From Chrysaora quinquecirrha (lineage: Eukaryota; Cnidaria; Scyphozoa; Semaeostomeae; Pelagiidae), in the NCBI GenBank assembly GCA_014526335.1, contig JACTAT010000037.1, positions 3,360,394 through 3,424,393 on the forward strand: a stretch of 64,000 nucleotides of DNA, given 5' to 3'. Shown piece after piece: positions 53,792-64,000 of the stretch. The notes beneath the pieces were generated by a model, which worked only from the letters and a program-made list of their open reading frames with translations, was not told the DNA's origin and searched no databases. Position 1 is the first letter of the stretch. The number at the start of each line of letters is the position of its first letter. A program made the position numbers and the translations under genes.

Positions 53792-56700
53792 TCATGGGAT
53801 GTTGATTTTGAGTTTTCGATTCTCAAGGGAAGCAAGGACGCCATTTTGACACCATTTTTGTTCGAAAAGATTGAGTGTTTCAACATCTTGTGAAGCAATG
53901 AAATGTTCTTCTTTTAATTTGGAAATAACCTTGAAGATGAATCTGTTTTTCAAGTCATCTCTTTTGTTGTCAAAAATAATTTCATTTCTGGTCTTCCAAA
54001 TAACAGAAAATGCTGCATCACGAAGAAAATTCTCAACAGGTAAGTCAGGTTTGTATTCATAAAAGCCGAGGATTACAAATTTGCAAATATTGTTTAGACG
54101 GAGGGTGGGGTTGATTTTCTTTACAAGTTTAAATACAAATTTCCAAAGTTTGCTGATAGGGGTACAATTGAAAAAAACATGAAGTGAAGTTTCATCATAG
54201 GAATTGCATCTGTTACACAAGGGAGTTTGGACAATCCTATGTCTATATAATCTTTCATAGGTAGGGAGACAAAGTTGAAGGAACTTCCACTGAATGTTGG
54301 CAGATTTTCTGTCATGATTTCTTTTAAACAAGTTCTTAAAAAGTCTTGGCCAATTGATAAAACCTATTTTTTGTTCCCAAAAAACCCTAAATTTCTGAAG
54401 AACAACATTTTGATCTTTCAAGATGAGCATATTGTAAATTGCTTTGCAATTCAGAGATGAAAATAAAACGTATTCATCTTTGGTATTTTTAATATAAAAA
54501 TCATCTGATAAGCTTCTTTCATTGCTACACTCAGTTGTTATTTTGTCTTTCCATTCAGGGGGTAGACGTGATTTCAATTTGGAGTAAAATTGTCAGAGAA
54601 ACCAGAAGGAATTAATTCATGCAGGGCATTGGAAGGTAAGAATCCAGTTGTAAATTCATAACAAATATCTCGTATTGTTGTAATGTTAGCTTGTATCCAA
54701 GCATTACTGGTATCAACGTGTGTGAAATAGTTGTCCAATAAAGGTTCATTGTAAATTCCTTCAATATCTGTGGGTTTTAGTCTAAGGTCTGAAAAATTTG
54801 CTGCAAAACATTTTATGACATCTCTGTAAAACTGTGGGACATGTTTCATTTCGATTGGACGTAAGTAACATTTGAACATTTTGGCGCCAATATTGAAATT
54901 CTTATACTTATCAAAGTTCAAGGTGAACAGTGCCTTCCATTTAGCGTTATTGTCATTTTGAAGATATTTTGAAATCCAAGATAATTTAATGGCATCAGCT
55001 TTCTTTTCAATATCTATTATGTTCAAACCTCCTAATTCGTATGGAAGTCTTGCTTGTGCACGTTTAATAGGATCTTTTTTATTCTGATAAATGAACTTCC
55101 ACAGTCTGTCATTGATTTTTTTGAGAACCCACTGGGGAAGAGGGTATATGGCTGCAGTGTACCAGAAGACCGAACTGGCCAGCTGGTTTGCAACCACAGC
55201 CCTCCCCCTCAAGGAAAGATCACGAGAAGTCCAGAGGTCTAAAGTTTTACAGAATTTGTTGATGCGAGGATCCCAAGTTTCTTTTTCTTTCAAAATAGGG
55301 CCATGAAAGACACCAAGGATTTTCAATGCTTCCCTGCCCCATTTTAAGTTATATGGATTATCCAATCTGTTTTTGTATCTGCCAAGCCAAATTCCATTAC
55401 TTTTCCTTTGTTTATTTTAGCTCCTGATGCCATTTCAAAATCTTGGACACAATCAAAAGTTGACTTGATGGACTGTTCACCTTGCAGGATTATTGTGGTG
55501 TCATCAGCATACTGGGTAATTTTAAATTCAACATTTTTTATTTTAATACCAGTAATGTCTTGGTTTTTTCTGATAGATATGGCAAAAATTTCGGAAACTA
55601 GGACATATAATAAGGGGGATAGGGGACATCCCTGTCTCACTCCCCTACCAAGGGTGAATGGGGCAGAGATGTACCCATTTACTTTAACACGACTACTGAT
55701 ATTATAATACAATGTTTTAATATATGAAATGAATTGTGGCCCAAAACCAAAGCTTTCTAGGGTTTTGAAAAGGAAATTCAGTTTACACGGTCAAAGGCTT
55801 TCATTTGATCTAAAGATAGAAGGGCTGCTGGGAGATTTTCATTTTCCGCATAGTAAAGGAGATCTCTTAATATATGTCCGTTTGACAGAATTGATCTATT
55901 TGGGACACTGCACGTTTGATCTTCAGAAACAATGATTGATAATACATTTCGTAAACGATTGGCAAGAGTTTTTGCAATTATCTTGTAGTCAACATTGAGC
56001 AAACTAATTGGTCTCCAATTACCTAGATCACTTTTGTCACCTTTCTTGTAAAGTGTTGAAATTAAGCTTACGCGTTGAGAGTGGGAAAGTTGTTGTAATT
56101 TGAAACAGGCATTAGCAACTCTTGTAAAATGCTCCCCAATGATATTCCAGAAGGTCTTATAAAACTCTACTGGAATACCATCGAGGCCTGGCGTTTTATT
56201 ATTTTTCATCTTAGAAAGTGCTGTGTATAATTCATCTTTTGTTAGTTGGCCCTCGCAACAGTCTCTGTCAGTGTCAGAAAGTTTCTTTTCTACTTTTGAA
56301 AGGAGCTCATCTTGCTTAGTAGTGTCTGTTGTTTCATTCGCAAATAAGTCAGAGTAAAATTCTTTGACAGTTTCAAGCATATCCTTTGGATTGTTTACTA
56401 TTGTTCCTGTTTTTGTCTTAACCGATTTCATAACTTGAGCAGCTTGGCGTTTTTTCTCTAAATTACAAAAATATTTGGTGACCCTTTCACCCTCTTCTGT
56501 CCAGCGTGCTTTTGCTTTTACTTTTAAATTAAATGCTTCATTCGTTTCAAGAGTTTTTATTTCTTTGGTGATACGTTCAGCTAAATCTTTGAATGACTGT
56601 CTGTCTGTCTGTTCTGCTTTTTTTGTTGCATTGCGCAATTGTTTATAGAGTTTTGATTTTTTCTTTTTGCGTTCAATGGACAGCTTTATGCAATATTGTT

Positions 56701-57598
56701 TAGTAATTTTGCTATTTGCTTTTTAGCTTTATCCCACCAATCAAGTGGATTATGAAAGTCATCAAATATGGAAATCCAAAACTGGAGAAAACCAGACATT
56801 GCAAGTTTATATTCTTCTTGTTGTAAGATAGATGTATTCATTTTCCATGCCCCCTTTCCTCGCTTTATTTTGTCAAAATCAAAACTAGTAACAGTTTTTA
56901 TGATCAGAGTGAGGAAAAGGAACAATTTCACATTTTGTAAAGTAGTGCATTGTAGCTTTTGAGGTATAAAATCTGTCAAGTCTGCTGTATGTTCCAACTG
57001 GGCTTTTGTATGTATATTGCTTTTCATCAGGGTGAAAGGCTCTCCAAATATCTTGTAAATAATTTTCATTAATGGTCTCAATTAGAGGATTTTTTGATCT
57101 GTCTATGTATGTTATGTCCCTACTTCTGTCTAAGTTGATATCAAGAACTGTATTGAAATCACCACCATAAATAATAAATTCAACATCAGTATAAGTTTGA
57201 ATCTTAGAATGAATTTCAGAAAATTTGTCTTTTCTTTTTTGTGTTTTATTACCTCCTGCAGGAGCATATACATTTATCAATAGAAAGCGGTGATCATCAT
57301 AGGTCAAGTCAGTAAAAATGTAGTTTCCTTCTCGGCAAATGGCATTAGAATGTATAGTTGCATTGAAATTTTCAGAAATCAGAGTGCTAACACCTGCAAA
57401 ATTATTGGGAGAGATTGAATGAATTTTGGTGCCTTTCCATCTATTGTCGGAAATTATTGAATTTTTAGTATTTACATTGAAATGCGTTTCTTGCAAAAAT
57501 ACAATATCGGGCTTGTCATTATTAAGATGGTGAAAGATTGCTTCTGCCTTGTTTTTGTCCTTCAACCCATTGACATTCAAACTAAGTATAGATGGCAT
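53792..57598 (-). pseudogene. Family A ORF2 (APE-RT), several frameshifts
   Basis: Starts M-P-S-I-L-S-L-N-V-N-G and ends K-L-K-I-N-I-P, about 1,270 codons in at least six frame segments. All domains are recognisable: APE (57598-about 56880), RT fingers K-T-P-G-L-D-G-I-P (about 56180), F-D-R-V-N (about 55800), R-Q-G-C-P-L-S-P-L-L-Y (about 55640), Y-A-D-D (about 55505), and C-terminal C-N-R-C...H-V-F-F-N-C (about 54215-54160). Most shifts (near 56880, 56705, 55785, 55405) are 1-nt losses in short runs relative to the copy at 45797-48484, which is intact at each of those sites. That pattern suggests sequence error or very recent decay. Confidence 0.9.
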
Positions 57599-57698
57599 TC
57601 AGATTTAAGGTTTTGGGACACAATTCATTTCTCTACTGTTTAAGACATAAAAAAATTATTTGAAAATATAAGTATTTGAGGCAGAGTTTATGTGTGGA

Positions 57699-59408
57699 TT
57701 ATTTTTTTTGTTTCTTCTTCTTCATTTTTGCCTTGTCGTTGGATTCTTGGGTGGTCTGTTGAGATGATGATGATGATGATGATGCCATGGGTCTTTTCTT
57801 CTGGGAATGTGATGGTAGTTGTGGTGCTGGTGTTGAGGTTGGTTGAGTGAGTGAAACAGATGTTATGACTGGCGATGATGCTTGTGTCGATGGAGCGGAA
57901 TAATGGAAAAGTGTGGAGGCAATAGCGGGAGTAATTGTTTGCTGGGTTGGCGTGACTTGAGTTAATGGTGGTGAATGTTGTTGGGGTTGATTGGAGTTGG
58001 CGATGGAAGCACGTTGTCTGGGTCGAGGCAATGGAATTTGAGATGATTGTGGAAGAATTGATTGGGATTGTTCGGTGACGATTTGAGATGCTGGGGAAGT
58101 TGGAATGGTTGTGTCTGATTGAGATGATTCAGGTGATTGAGGTGGCTTTGATGGTGTGGTGTGGGAAATGGAGCTGGGGTCATCAGTCTGACTTCCACTG
58201 TGGGCGTCAAACTGTGTTACGTCCTGTACGTCAGAGTCATTGTCATCCTGTTGTTGTTGCTGTTGTTGCGTTGGCAAGGGCCTAAGCCTATACTTAGGCC
58301 CTGCTGGTCTGTCCTGTTCGTCTGTCTCGCTGTCACTGTGTTGTTGTTGTTGCTGTTCTGTTGGTAAGGGCCTAAGCCTCTTAGGCAGTGGCCTGTCCAA
58401 GTCACTGTCATAGTTAGAAAGTATAACTGTGTCACCGTCACCATTGTCACTGTTGTTGTCACTGTTGTTGTCACTGTTCATGTCACTGTCAGAAGTTTGT
58501 CGCCGTACTGTATTGTGTGTTGTGTATCTGTCACCGTTTTGTCGTATGTCACAGTCAACGTAGTTGTGTCCGTCGTCCCCACAGTAGAAGCAGAGCTTCA
58601 AACCCCTGAGATTGCAATTGATGGTTAGATGGAAGGTGGAATTGCAATGCATGCAGATTGGTTGACGTCCTCGGTATGAAATCAAGATTTTGCGGCCTGA
58701 GATGACTATGAATGGGGGAAGTGGATTTTCTGGGTTGGGATAAATGGTGCAGAGACGTTTGCCAGTGGCGATGGACGGAAATTCTTGATATTTTTGGTTC
58801 CAGATGTTGAGGATTTTGCCATGAGGTTCAAGTTCTTCATAAATTTGTGAATTGGAGATGTCTGGTGTGGCAAATGGAATGGTAATGAGGGTTGGTCTGG
58901 AACGAATTGGTGTGATGGGTAGTGGATGTGCTGGTTGTGATGGTAAGAAGATGGATTTTGAGAGGAGGACGTCAACCAAGGATGAATGAGATAATATGGC
59001 ATTCCAGTTTTGGAAACCTGGCTTAGATGGCATTTTTTGAAGGTGTGTGATGGCTGTAGGGTCGTTGAGGGATTTGTGGATGGTTGTAATGATTTCAGTA
59101 TGTGACGTGATGGATCTTGTAAAAAATTTAATGCCACAATGGGCAATGGATTCATAATTTCCTGTTGTTGATCTCTTCTTATTTTTCAAAGTAGCTGCAA
59201 AAGTTTTACCTGACGTAGTGGATTGTGCTGAGACTTGTGACATATTGTCATCTTGTTGCGATTGCGGTCGTTCTTCTTGCGCATGCGCACCATCTGATTC
59301 ATTCTGATTCTGCGCATTGTCATTTTCTTCTGCCAAAGTTGCCCAGTCTTTCGAAATTGCCATCGTATTTTCTTCATTTGCCACGGTACTATTACCTGAC
59401 GGGTCCAT
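57699..59408 (-). CDS. Family A ORF1, intact CCHC protein
   Basis: Complete 569-codon frame. The start M-D-P-S-G-N-S is encoded by the inverted U1-like sequence. An RRM-like region of about 165-245 is a tentative reading; CCHC knuckles are at 252-265 (C-M-H-C...H...C) and 273-286 (C-F-Y-C...H...C). A duplicated module D-R-P...R-L-R-P-L-P-T plus poly-Q with acidic D/S/E lies at about 335-395, followed by a Pro/Ser/Gln-rich region, a Ser run near 545 and a Lys-rich C-terminus. It likely packages LINE RNA. The gap to ORF2 is 100 bp. The ATG is the first in the predicted U1-initiated transcript. Confidence 0.9.
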   Translation of the reverse strand: MDPSGNSTVANEENTMAISKDWATLAEENDNAQNQNESDGAHAQEERPQSQQDDNMSQVSAQSTTSGKTFAATLKNKKRSTTGNYESIAHCGIKFFTRSITSHTEIITTIHKSLNDPTAITHLQKMPSKPGFQNWNAILSHSSLVDVLLSKSIFLPSQPAHPLPITPIRSRPTLITIPFATPDISNSQIYEELEPHGKILNIWNQKYQEFPSIATGKRLCTIYPNPENPLPPFIVISGRKILISYRGRQPICMHCNSTFHLTINCNLRGLKLCFYCGDDGHNYVDCDIRQNGDRYTTHNTVRRQTSDSDMNSDNNSDNNSDNGDGDTVILSNYDSDLDRPLPKRLRPLPTEQQQQQHSDSETDEQDRPAGPKYRLRPLPTQQQQQQQDDNDSDVQDVTQFDAHSGSQTDDPSSISHTTPSKPPQSPESSQSDTTIPTSPASQIVTEQSQSILPQSSQIPLPRPRQRASIANSNQPQQHSPPLTQVTPTQQTITPAIASTLFHYSAPSTQASSPVITSVSLTQPTSTPAPQLPSHSQKKRPMASSSSSSSQQTTQESNDKAKMKKKKQKK

Positions 59409-59436
59409 GTTGACACACTTCTTCCCCGTCAGGTAA
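59387..59436 (-). promoter_or_regulatory. U1-LINE junction hairpin / U1-complementary site
   Basis: Sense U1 nt 5-16 (TTACCTGACGGG) is followed 21 nt later by its perfect inverted copy CCCGTCAGGTAA, which forms ORF1 codons 2-6. The ORF1 ATG lies in the loop. The 3' arm also reads CAG-GTAATA, a near-consensus 5' splice site. The same arrangement is present at 18036-18076 and 50319-50368, and with one mismatch at 9453-9497. Confidence 0.75.
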
Positions 59437-59440
59437 GTAT
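59420..59440 (-). pseudogene. U1: U1 5' fragment (nt 1-21), LINE junction
   Basis: GGGG variant, joined to the full-length family A element. Confidence 0.9.
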
Positions 59441-59794
59441 GCAGGATTTTTCTAGCAGAGGGAGCGTCGTCCAGGAACTTCTCGTTTCAAATGTGGTACA
59501 TTGGCAACAGACCACAAGTGAAAGGCTGGCACTTCCATTCCGTTGAGATCGGCAAGGGATGAGAACAGATTCGGTAAGACTCGTCGCGGTTGGAACTTTC
59601 AGCACTAGTGCTATGCGATGGTGAAAGGTGGAAATAATAAGACAAAGCAAATGCTGTTTCCTGTATAATAATTGTTGATGCGGTGCAATGTGAGAGATGG
59701 ATGGCTAACACATCCGCAAGACGATGACGACAGAAAGAGATGTGAGGATGAAGAAGGTTTTTCTGTGTTGCTTGTTTTACACTTCAAGATGAGG

Positions 59795-59980
59795 GGGTGG
59801 GCCATCCATGGCGGCACTGCAATACCAGGACAACCCGTGTCCGGGGTGAAGCAAGCTTCAGACCCACGGACCAATTCCAAAAATCAGTTTAATATTTGAG
59901 CACCCTTGGGTGCATATCAGATATTAAGCTGATAAGAACAGATACTACACTTGATCTTAGCCAAAAGGCCGAGAAGCGAT
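59795..59980 (-). ncRNA. U2: U2 snRNA
   Basis: Complete, consensus sequence. Confidence 0.96.
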
Positions 59981-60136
59981 AACGAACTAGTCTTCGCTTC
60001 AGGCCGCGTCTCCACACGTGTTGCAATCACACGTGGGTGCAGGACAGCGACACGGAATTGCCAGTCAGTGCGTGTGCAATACCTGGCTGGCTACGCTACG
60101 TCGGTTTGAAAAGAAGGACTGCAATTGCAAAAAGTG

Positions 60137-60256
60137 AAGCCTACAACACCAGGTGTTCCCAGGCGGTCACCCATCCAGGTACTGACCTGGCCCGACCATG
60201 CTTGACTGCGGTGATCGGACGAGAACCGGTATATTCATGGTGGTATGGTCGTAGGC
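60137..60256 (-). rRNA. 5S rRNA: 5S rRNA
   Basis: Full 120 nt, T5 terminator run. The upstream spacer shares an extra TACG (GTACGTACGTATAC) with the unit at 25342-26749. Confidence 0.97.
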
Positions 60257-60690
60257 GAAAGCTAGAGGGCCGAATGTGCATGACACTACAGGCTAGAGAC
60301 GCAGAAGTGTGCACATGCACATGTACGTACGTATACGGCTTGATGCGTACGAAGTGGGTTGATGGAGGTAGATCTTCGTGGGAGTGCAGTGCTGCTGAGA
60401 AGGTGTGGTGAGTACCCTGGCCAGTTGGAATAGTGGGCGTGGCATTCGTGGAAGCCCAGCTTGCTCTTTAATAGTGTTGCAAAGGATGGGCTTCCGGTTG
60501 CGGCTGTACGAATGTGGTAAGGTTGGTGCATCTTCCGGCATCTGGAGCGAAAGATGTGGAAAACGGCAAACGGTCGGTAACTTGCACACTCTTTGTAGAG
60601 TAGGGAATTTTGTGTCGAGAGATGCCTGGTATCTGGCAAGTCGTGGTGGTGTTCTGACATGTATGCAGAATTTGACATTAGTACTATTGG

Positions 60691-60692
60691 AA

Positions 60693-60728
<36 letters not shown>

Positions 60729-60830
60729 ATTGTACGGTCGAGTTACCAACGTTTGCGGTAATCGCAGGGGTCAGCCAAACCGAACTGCAATGGAAAGGCC
60801 TCGCCCTGGAAGAATCTCCTTGTTGATCAA
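60691..60830 (-). pseudogene. U1: U1 3' portion (nt 26-165), LINE junction
   Basis: TTGATCAA after the poly(A) of the family B element; the 5' partner is beyond the window. Confidence 0.93.
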
Positions 60831-63800
60831 TTTTTTTTTTTTTTTTCGTTTGAGTCTGGCGAATGCCAGCACCCGTTTAATATACTAAATCAAAATATAT
60901 ACAAAAATTTTAACTAAAAAATAAGCTAACTAAATAATTATTAAAAATTAATATATTGTGAATGTGAATACAAATTGAAATTTTCAGATTGATTGTACTA
61001 AGTGTTCATGAGTTTAAGCTATATCTATTACTCCATAAGGCGTGAATGACATCATAGTAAGATATAAAATCTCATATGTACATTTGGAATTTGAAAATAA
61101 CGTAAAGAAACGGGGATGAACTTGAATGGGCTTGAGTCATTTAAGATAAGCAGAGCAAATGTTGTTGTTGTTGCTCCTTTGTTTATCCGAAATGCGCTAG
61201 AATCCCTTGAGGGTTGCTACTTCGTGTCAATTCAAGTTCAAAAGATTAAACATTTAAATACTTAAGTATGAATAATATTGCTAATAATAATTTGATGACA
61301 TAGTTGTTAAATGATGAAATTACTTGTTTATACAAAGGTCAAAAAATATGAACGCAAATATTTACAATACATTTAAACTTAATGTCCATGAAGAACATCA
61401 AGTATGTATTACGTGGGGTGGTTAGAGTACTTAGCGAGAAATTTCTTTTTCTCACCAATGGGGGGTTAAACAGCGTTTTGGAAGCATAATAGAGCAATGT
61501 GTCAGCGGTAATGTTTTCCCGCGTAAAATGCAGTGATTTTAACATTGTTGTTGTTGTTCGTATAAGTAAGAAATCTTAGATGTTTACTTGTAAGGTATTA
61601 TTTACAACTGAAGCCAAAACATTGTTTCGACACCAGTTGGTTTTAAATAAGGAAAGTGTAGCATTTAAATCTTTAGAGAGGTTATATTGATCTTTAATTT
61701 TCCGTCTTAGTTTGGATTTAAAAATATCTAAGGGGTTATTTGCTTCGTTATCGAAAACAATTTTATTTCTTGTTGACCAGATAGAGCGCAATGCTATATC
61801 GCGAATAGTTATAGCAGGAATTAAAGCTTGCGTAGATTTATTTAAAGTAAAACCAATAACAACAAAGAATTCTAGGTTGTTAAGATCCGTGTTTACATTT
61901 AGGTCAAGGTCTTTAATCAATTGGATTACTGTTAGCCAAAGGTCGTGAACTAAAGGGCAGCGAACAAAGAGGTGTAGAGAAGTCTCTTTGTTCGTTTGAC
62001 AACGAAGACAATTCGGATTATCGATAATGTTGTGTCTGGAAAGTTTATCCGCTGTCGGGAGGGCAAGCTGGATTAACTTCCATTGCAGATCACAAGATTT
62101 ACGATCATTGTAGCGAGAGAAGATGGATTTGAAAATAAATTTCCAATCTAAATAGCCAAACTTGCTATCCCAAAATAATCTAAATTTTTGTGAAGCTAAA
62201 TCAAGAGTAGAAGCAATAAGGTGTTGATAAAAGTCTTTCGAGGTTAGTTTTGAAAGAGGTTTATCCAAATTATTGAGGGGAAGTTTGAAGTCTACAGAAA
62301 AGCGATCGGGGGGTGCAACGTTATTACGAATGACTTCGCGGTACTCGGGTGGTATGCAAGAGAGAATGATATCGTGATCTTTTTTCCTAAAATTCTCTCC
62401 TACGAGTTCTTGAAGGGCAAGACTCGGGAGAAATCCGGGGGAGAGTTCGTAAGTCACGTCTCGAACAAGGGTAACCCCTGCATCGATCCATGACTGTACA
62501 GAGAGAAGTTTTTCTTTTGCTATTAGAGAGTTGTCGAACAAAGGTTCATTGAAAATTTCAACAGCAGGATTTGGATTAGATCGTTTGTTATCGCATAAGT
62601 TCAGATAGGATTTCAAAAGAGATTGATAGAAACAAGGCAACTTATTAATTTGTCTTGTGTTCAGAAAGCATTTCAGAACATTAGCCCCAGCATTGAGATC
62701 TTTGTATTTGCCGAGGAAATGATTGAACAAGGTTTTCCATTTCCCTGTTTGTTTGGAATCAAAGAGCTTGGCGAGCCAAGACAATTGTAGGCTTTGGGCT
62801 TTCTTTTCTATGTCGACAAAATTGAGGCCGCCATCAGCGTATGGAAGCTTAGCCTGAATACGTTTGATTGGCGGCTTCTTGCCGTTGAAGAGAAAGGCCC
62901 AGAGAAATTCGTTCAGTTTCTTAAGAGCCCAAGGTGGTATAGGAAATATAGTGGCCGTGTAAAGGAGGGCAGAGCTAGCGAGTTGATTAGCAACAATAGC
63001 TTTTCCGCGAAAGGTTAGGTCACGGTTTTTCCAAAGATTGAGGGTTTTCTGAAACTTTAAAATCTTAGAATCCCAATTTAGTTTTGAGATATTTCCAATA
63101 CCGAAAAAGATTCCCAGGATCTTCAGAGATTTCTTAGACCAGTCAAAGCCGAAAGGAGAGTCTGATCTATTTTTAAAACTACCCAGCCAGAGGCCTTCGC
63201 TTTTGTCAGTATTTATTTTAGCACCTGTGGCTTTTTCAAATTTTGAAAGGTGATGTTGACAGGCTAAGATGGAGGTATTTCCTTGTAGGATTAAGGTTGT
63301 GTCATCGCCATACTGTACGATTTTGAATTCTGTTTTGTTGACAGTAATACCTTTAATTTTTGAATCTTTTCTGATGTTTTCTGCGAAAACCTCAGCAATG
63401 ACTACATAGAGAAGGGCCGATAGAGGGCAACCCTGTCTGACCCCTCGAGAGGGAGAAAAAGTTTCCGAAATGTAACCATTTACTTTAACAGAGCTTTTGA
63501 TGTCTGTGTACAAGAGTTTAACCCAGCTTATAAAAACCGGACCAAAGTTCAGTTTTTCGAGAGTCTTGAAAAGGAAGCCCCAGTTTACCCGATCAAAAGC
63601 CTTCATTTGATCAATTGCGAGCAAGCCCACGGGTAGGTTTTGATCCTCGCTAATTTGCACTAGATCGCGTAAAACATGGCAATTTGATAAAATTGTTCAT
63701 CCTGGAACAGAACAGGTTTGGTCTTCAGAGATAATTGACGAAAGAACCGATGAAAGGCGATTAGAAATAACCTTAGCAATGAGTTTATAATCACAATTTA

Positions 63801-64000
63801 GTAGACTAATTGGTCTCCAGTTTTCAATCCTTCCTCGTTCACCTTTCTTAAATAAACAAGAGACGAGGGCAACTTTCTGTGAAAGGGTTAGGTTTTTGTT
63901 TGTAAAACATTCATTGATGACTTCTAAGAGGCAATCTGATAGCTTTTTCCAAAAAACTTCGTAAAATTCATAGGGCAAGCCATCAGTACAGTAATAACGC
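60831..64000 (-). mobile_element. U1 LINE family B, partial (window end)
   Basis: Second family B copy with the same 3' hairpin (CTGGCGAATGCCAG on the plus strand) and U1 junction. The 3' UTR 60831-61575 is AT-rich with no gene. It continues past the window, so 5' structure is unknown. A deletion of about 75 bp lies near 63988 compared with the first copy. Confidence 0.9.
61576..64000 (-). pseudogene. Family B ORF2 (RT part), nonsense mutation
   Basis: 694 codons are open from 63660 to the stop, with R-Q-G-C-P-L-S and a C-terminal C-L-R-C...H-L-F-V-R-C motif. The RT catalytic box reads Y-G-D-D instead of Y-A-D-D (63301-63315). Upstream, CGA to TGA at about 63699 creates a stop in V-P-G-R-T-I. 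A further internal deletion near 63988 shortens the RT. Relative to 33368-37200 these are clear substitutions, so decay is genuine. Upstream segments are outside the window. Confidence 0.88.

Larger units (their letters stand above)
53170..59419 (-). mobile_element. U1 LINE family A, full-length reference copy
   Basis: A 6.25-kb element with both U1 junctions: 5' after nt 21, 3' before nt 26, so U1 nt 22-25 (CATC) are lost and there is no duplication. It has a 5' UTR of 11 nt, an intact ORF1, a 100-bp inter-ORF segment, ORF2, and a 3' UTR of about 610 bp with the TAGGCA-TG-TGCCTA hairpin and about 13 A. Best copy for defining the family. Confidence 0.95.
59420..60830 (-). repeat. U1-U2-5S array segment
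   Basis: U1 nt 1-21, U2, 5S and U1 nt 26-165 between family A and family B LINEs. Spacers 59441-59794 and 60257-60690 hold no other gene. Confidence 0.95.

Noticed and set aside
59387..59408. Real intron starting at CAG-GTAATA in ORF1
   Set aside because: No matching acceptor keeps a useful frame, and the frame is open across the site in the intact 569-codon ORF1; U1 complementarity is the better description.
42274..60830. CRISPR-like array
   Set aside because: The regular 1.41-kb repeats are RNA gene units in a eukaryotic genome, not short repeats with spacers.

Overview
This window is eukaryotic, almost certainly from a metazoan. The evidence is a tandem array of spliceosomal snRNA and 5S rRNA genes, a spliced DNA-transposon gene, and several families of APE-type LINEs. 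The species cannot be named from the sequence. AT-rich 3' regions and linked 5S-U1-U2 genes would fit a marine invertebrate, but that is a guess. No ordinary host protein-coding gene was found.

The backbone is a repeat unit of about 1.41 kb. Read in the sense direction it runs 5S rRNA (120 nt), 154 bp, U2 snRNA (186 nt), about 353 bp, U1 snRNA (about 165 nt), about 430 bp, then the next 5S. From 15.9 kb to the end every unit is on the minus strand. One diverged unit at 8.5-9.5 kb is on the plus strand, so polarity flips, and the flip coincides with a 500-N gap (15417-15916). I count ten normal 5S genes plus one diverged, eight uninterrupted U2 genes plus one diverged and two split, and six uninterrupted U1 genes plus many split ones.

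The array is loaded with site-specific LINEs, all in the same orientation as the snRNA they interrupt. (1) U2 LINE family (19998-25341, 26750-31801, fragment 1-373): sits between U2 nt 25 and nt 35, inside the branch-site recognition sequence. It resembles the U2-specific Keno lineage of the Tx1 group. (2) U1 LINE family A (374-1158, 1197-4124, 9469-15416, 15917-18060, 40768-42273, 45797-50351, 53170-59419): enters U1 stem-loop I at the palindrome TTGATCAA, with the 5' junction after U1 nt 21. (3) U1 LINE family B (32673-37942, 60831-64000): uses the same TTGATCAA site. Its one complete insertion has a 14-bp target duplication. The LINEs encode an ORF1 with CCHC knuckles and an ORF2 with an APE endonuclease, a reverse transcriptase and a C-terminal CCHC motif. 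Two family A copies are internally deleted ORF1-only derivatives.

The left edge (1-9.5 kb) is scrambled. It holds LINE fragments, a 4.4-kb DNA transposon with TIRs of about 0.5 kb and a decayed spliced transposase-like gene ending in a RING-H2 finger, and the diverged array unit. A 1.4-kb Ty3/Gypsy-type LTR element, deleted down to its integrase and flanked by a GGTAC duplication, is nested in a family A ORF2.

The most striking observation is that every family A copy with an intact 5' end starts ORF1 about 12-14 nt inside the element, and its first codons (M-D-P/L-S-G-N-S) carry an inverted copy of U1 nt 5-16. A transcript begun at the U1 promoter would form a 12-bp hairpin between the U1 5' end and the ORF1 start, and the same codons look like a 5' splice site that U1 snRNA could pair with.
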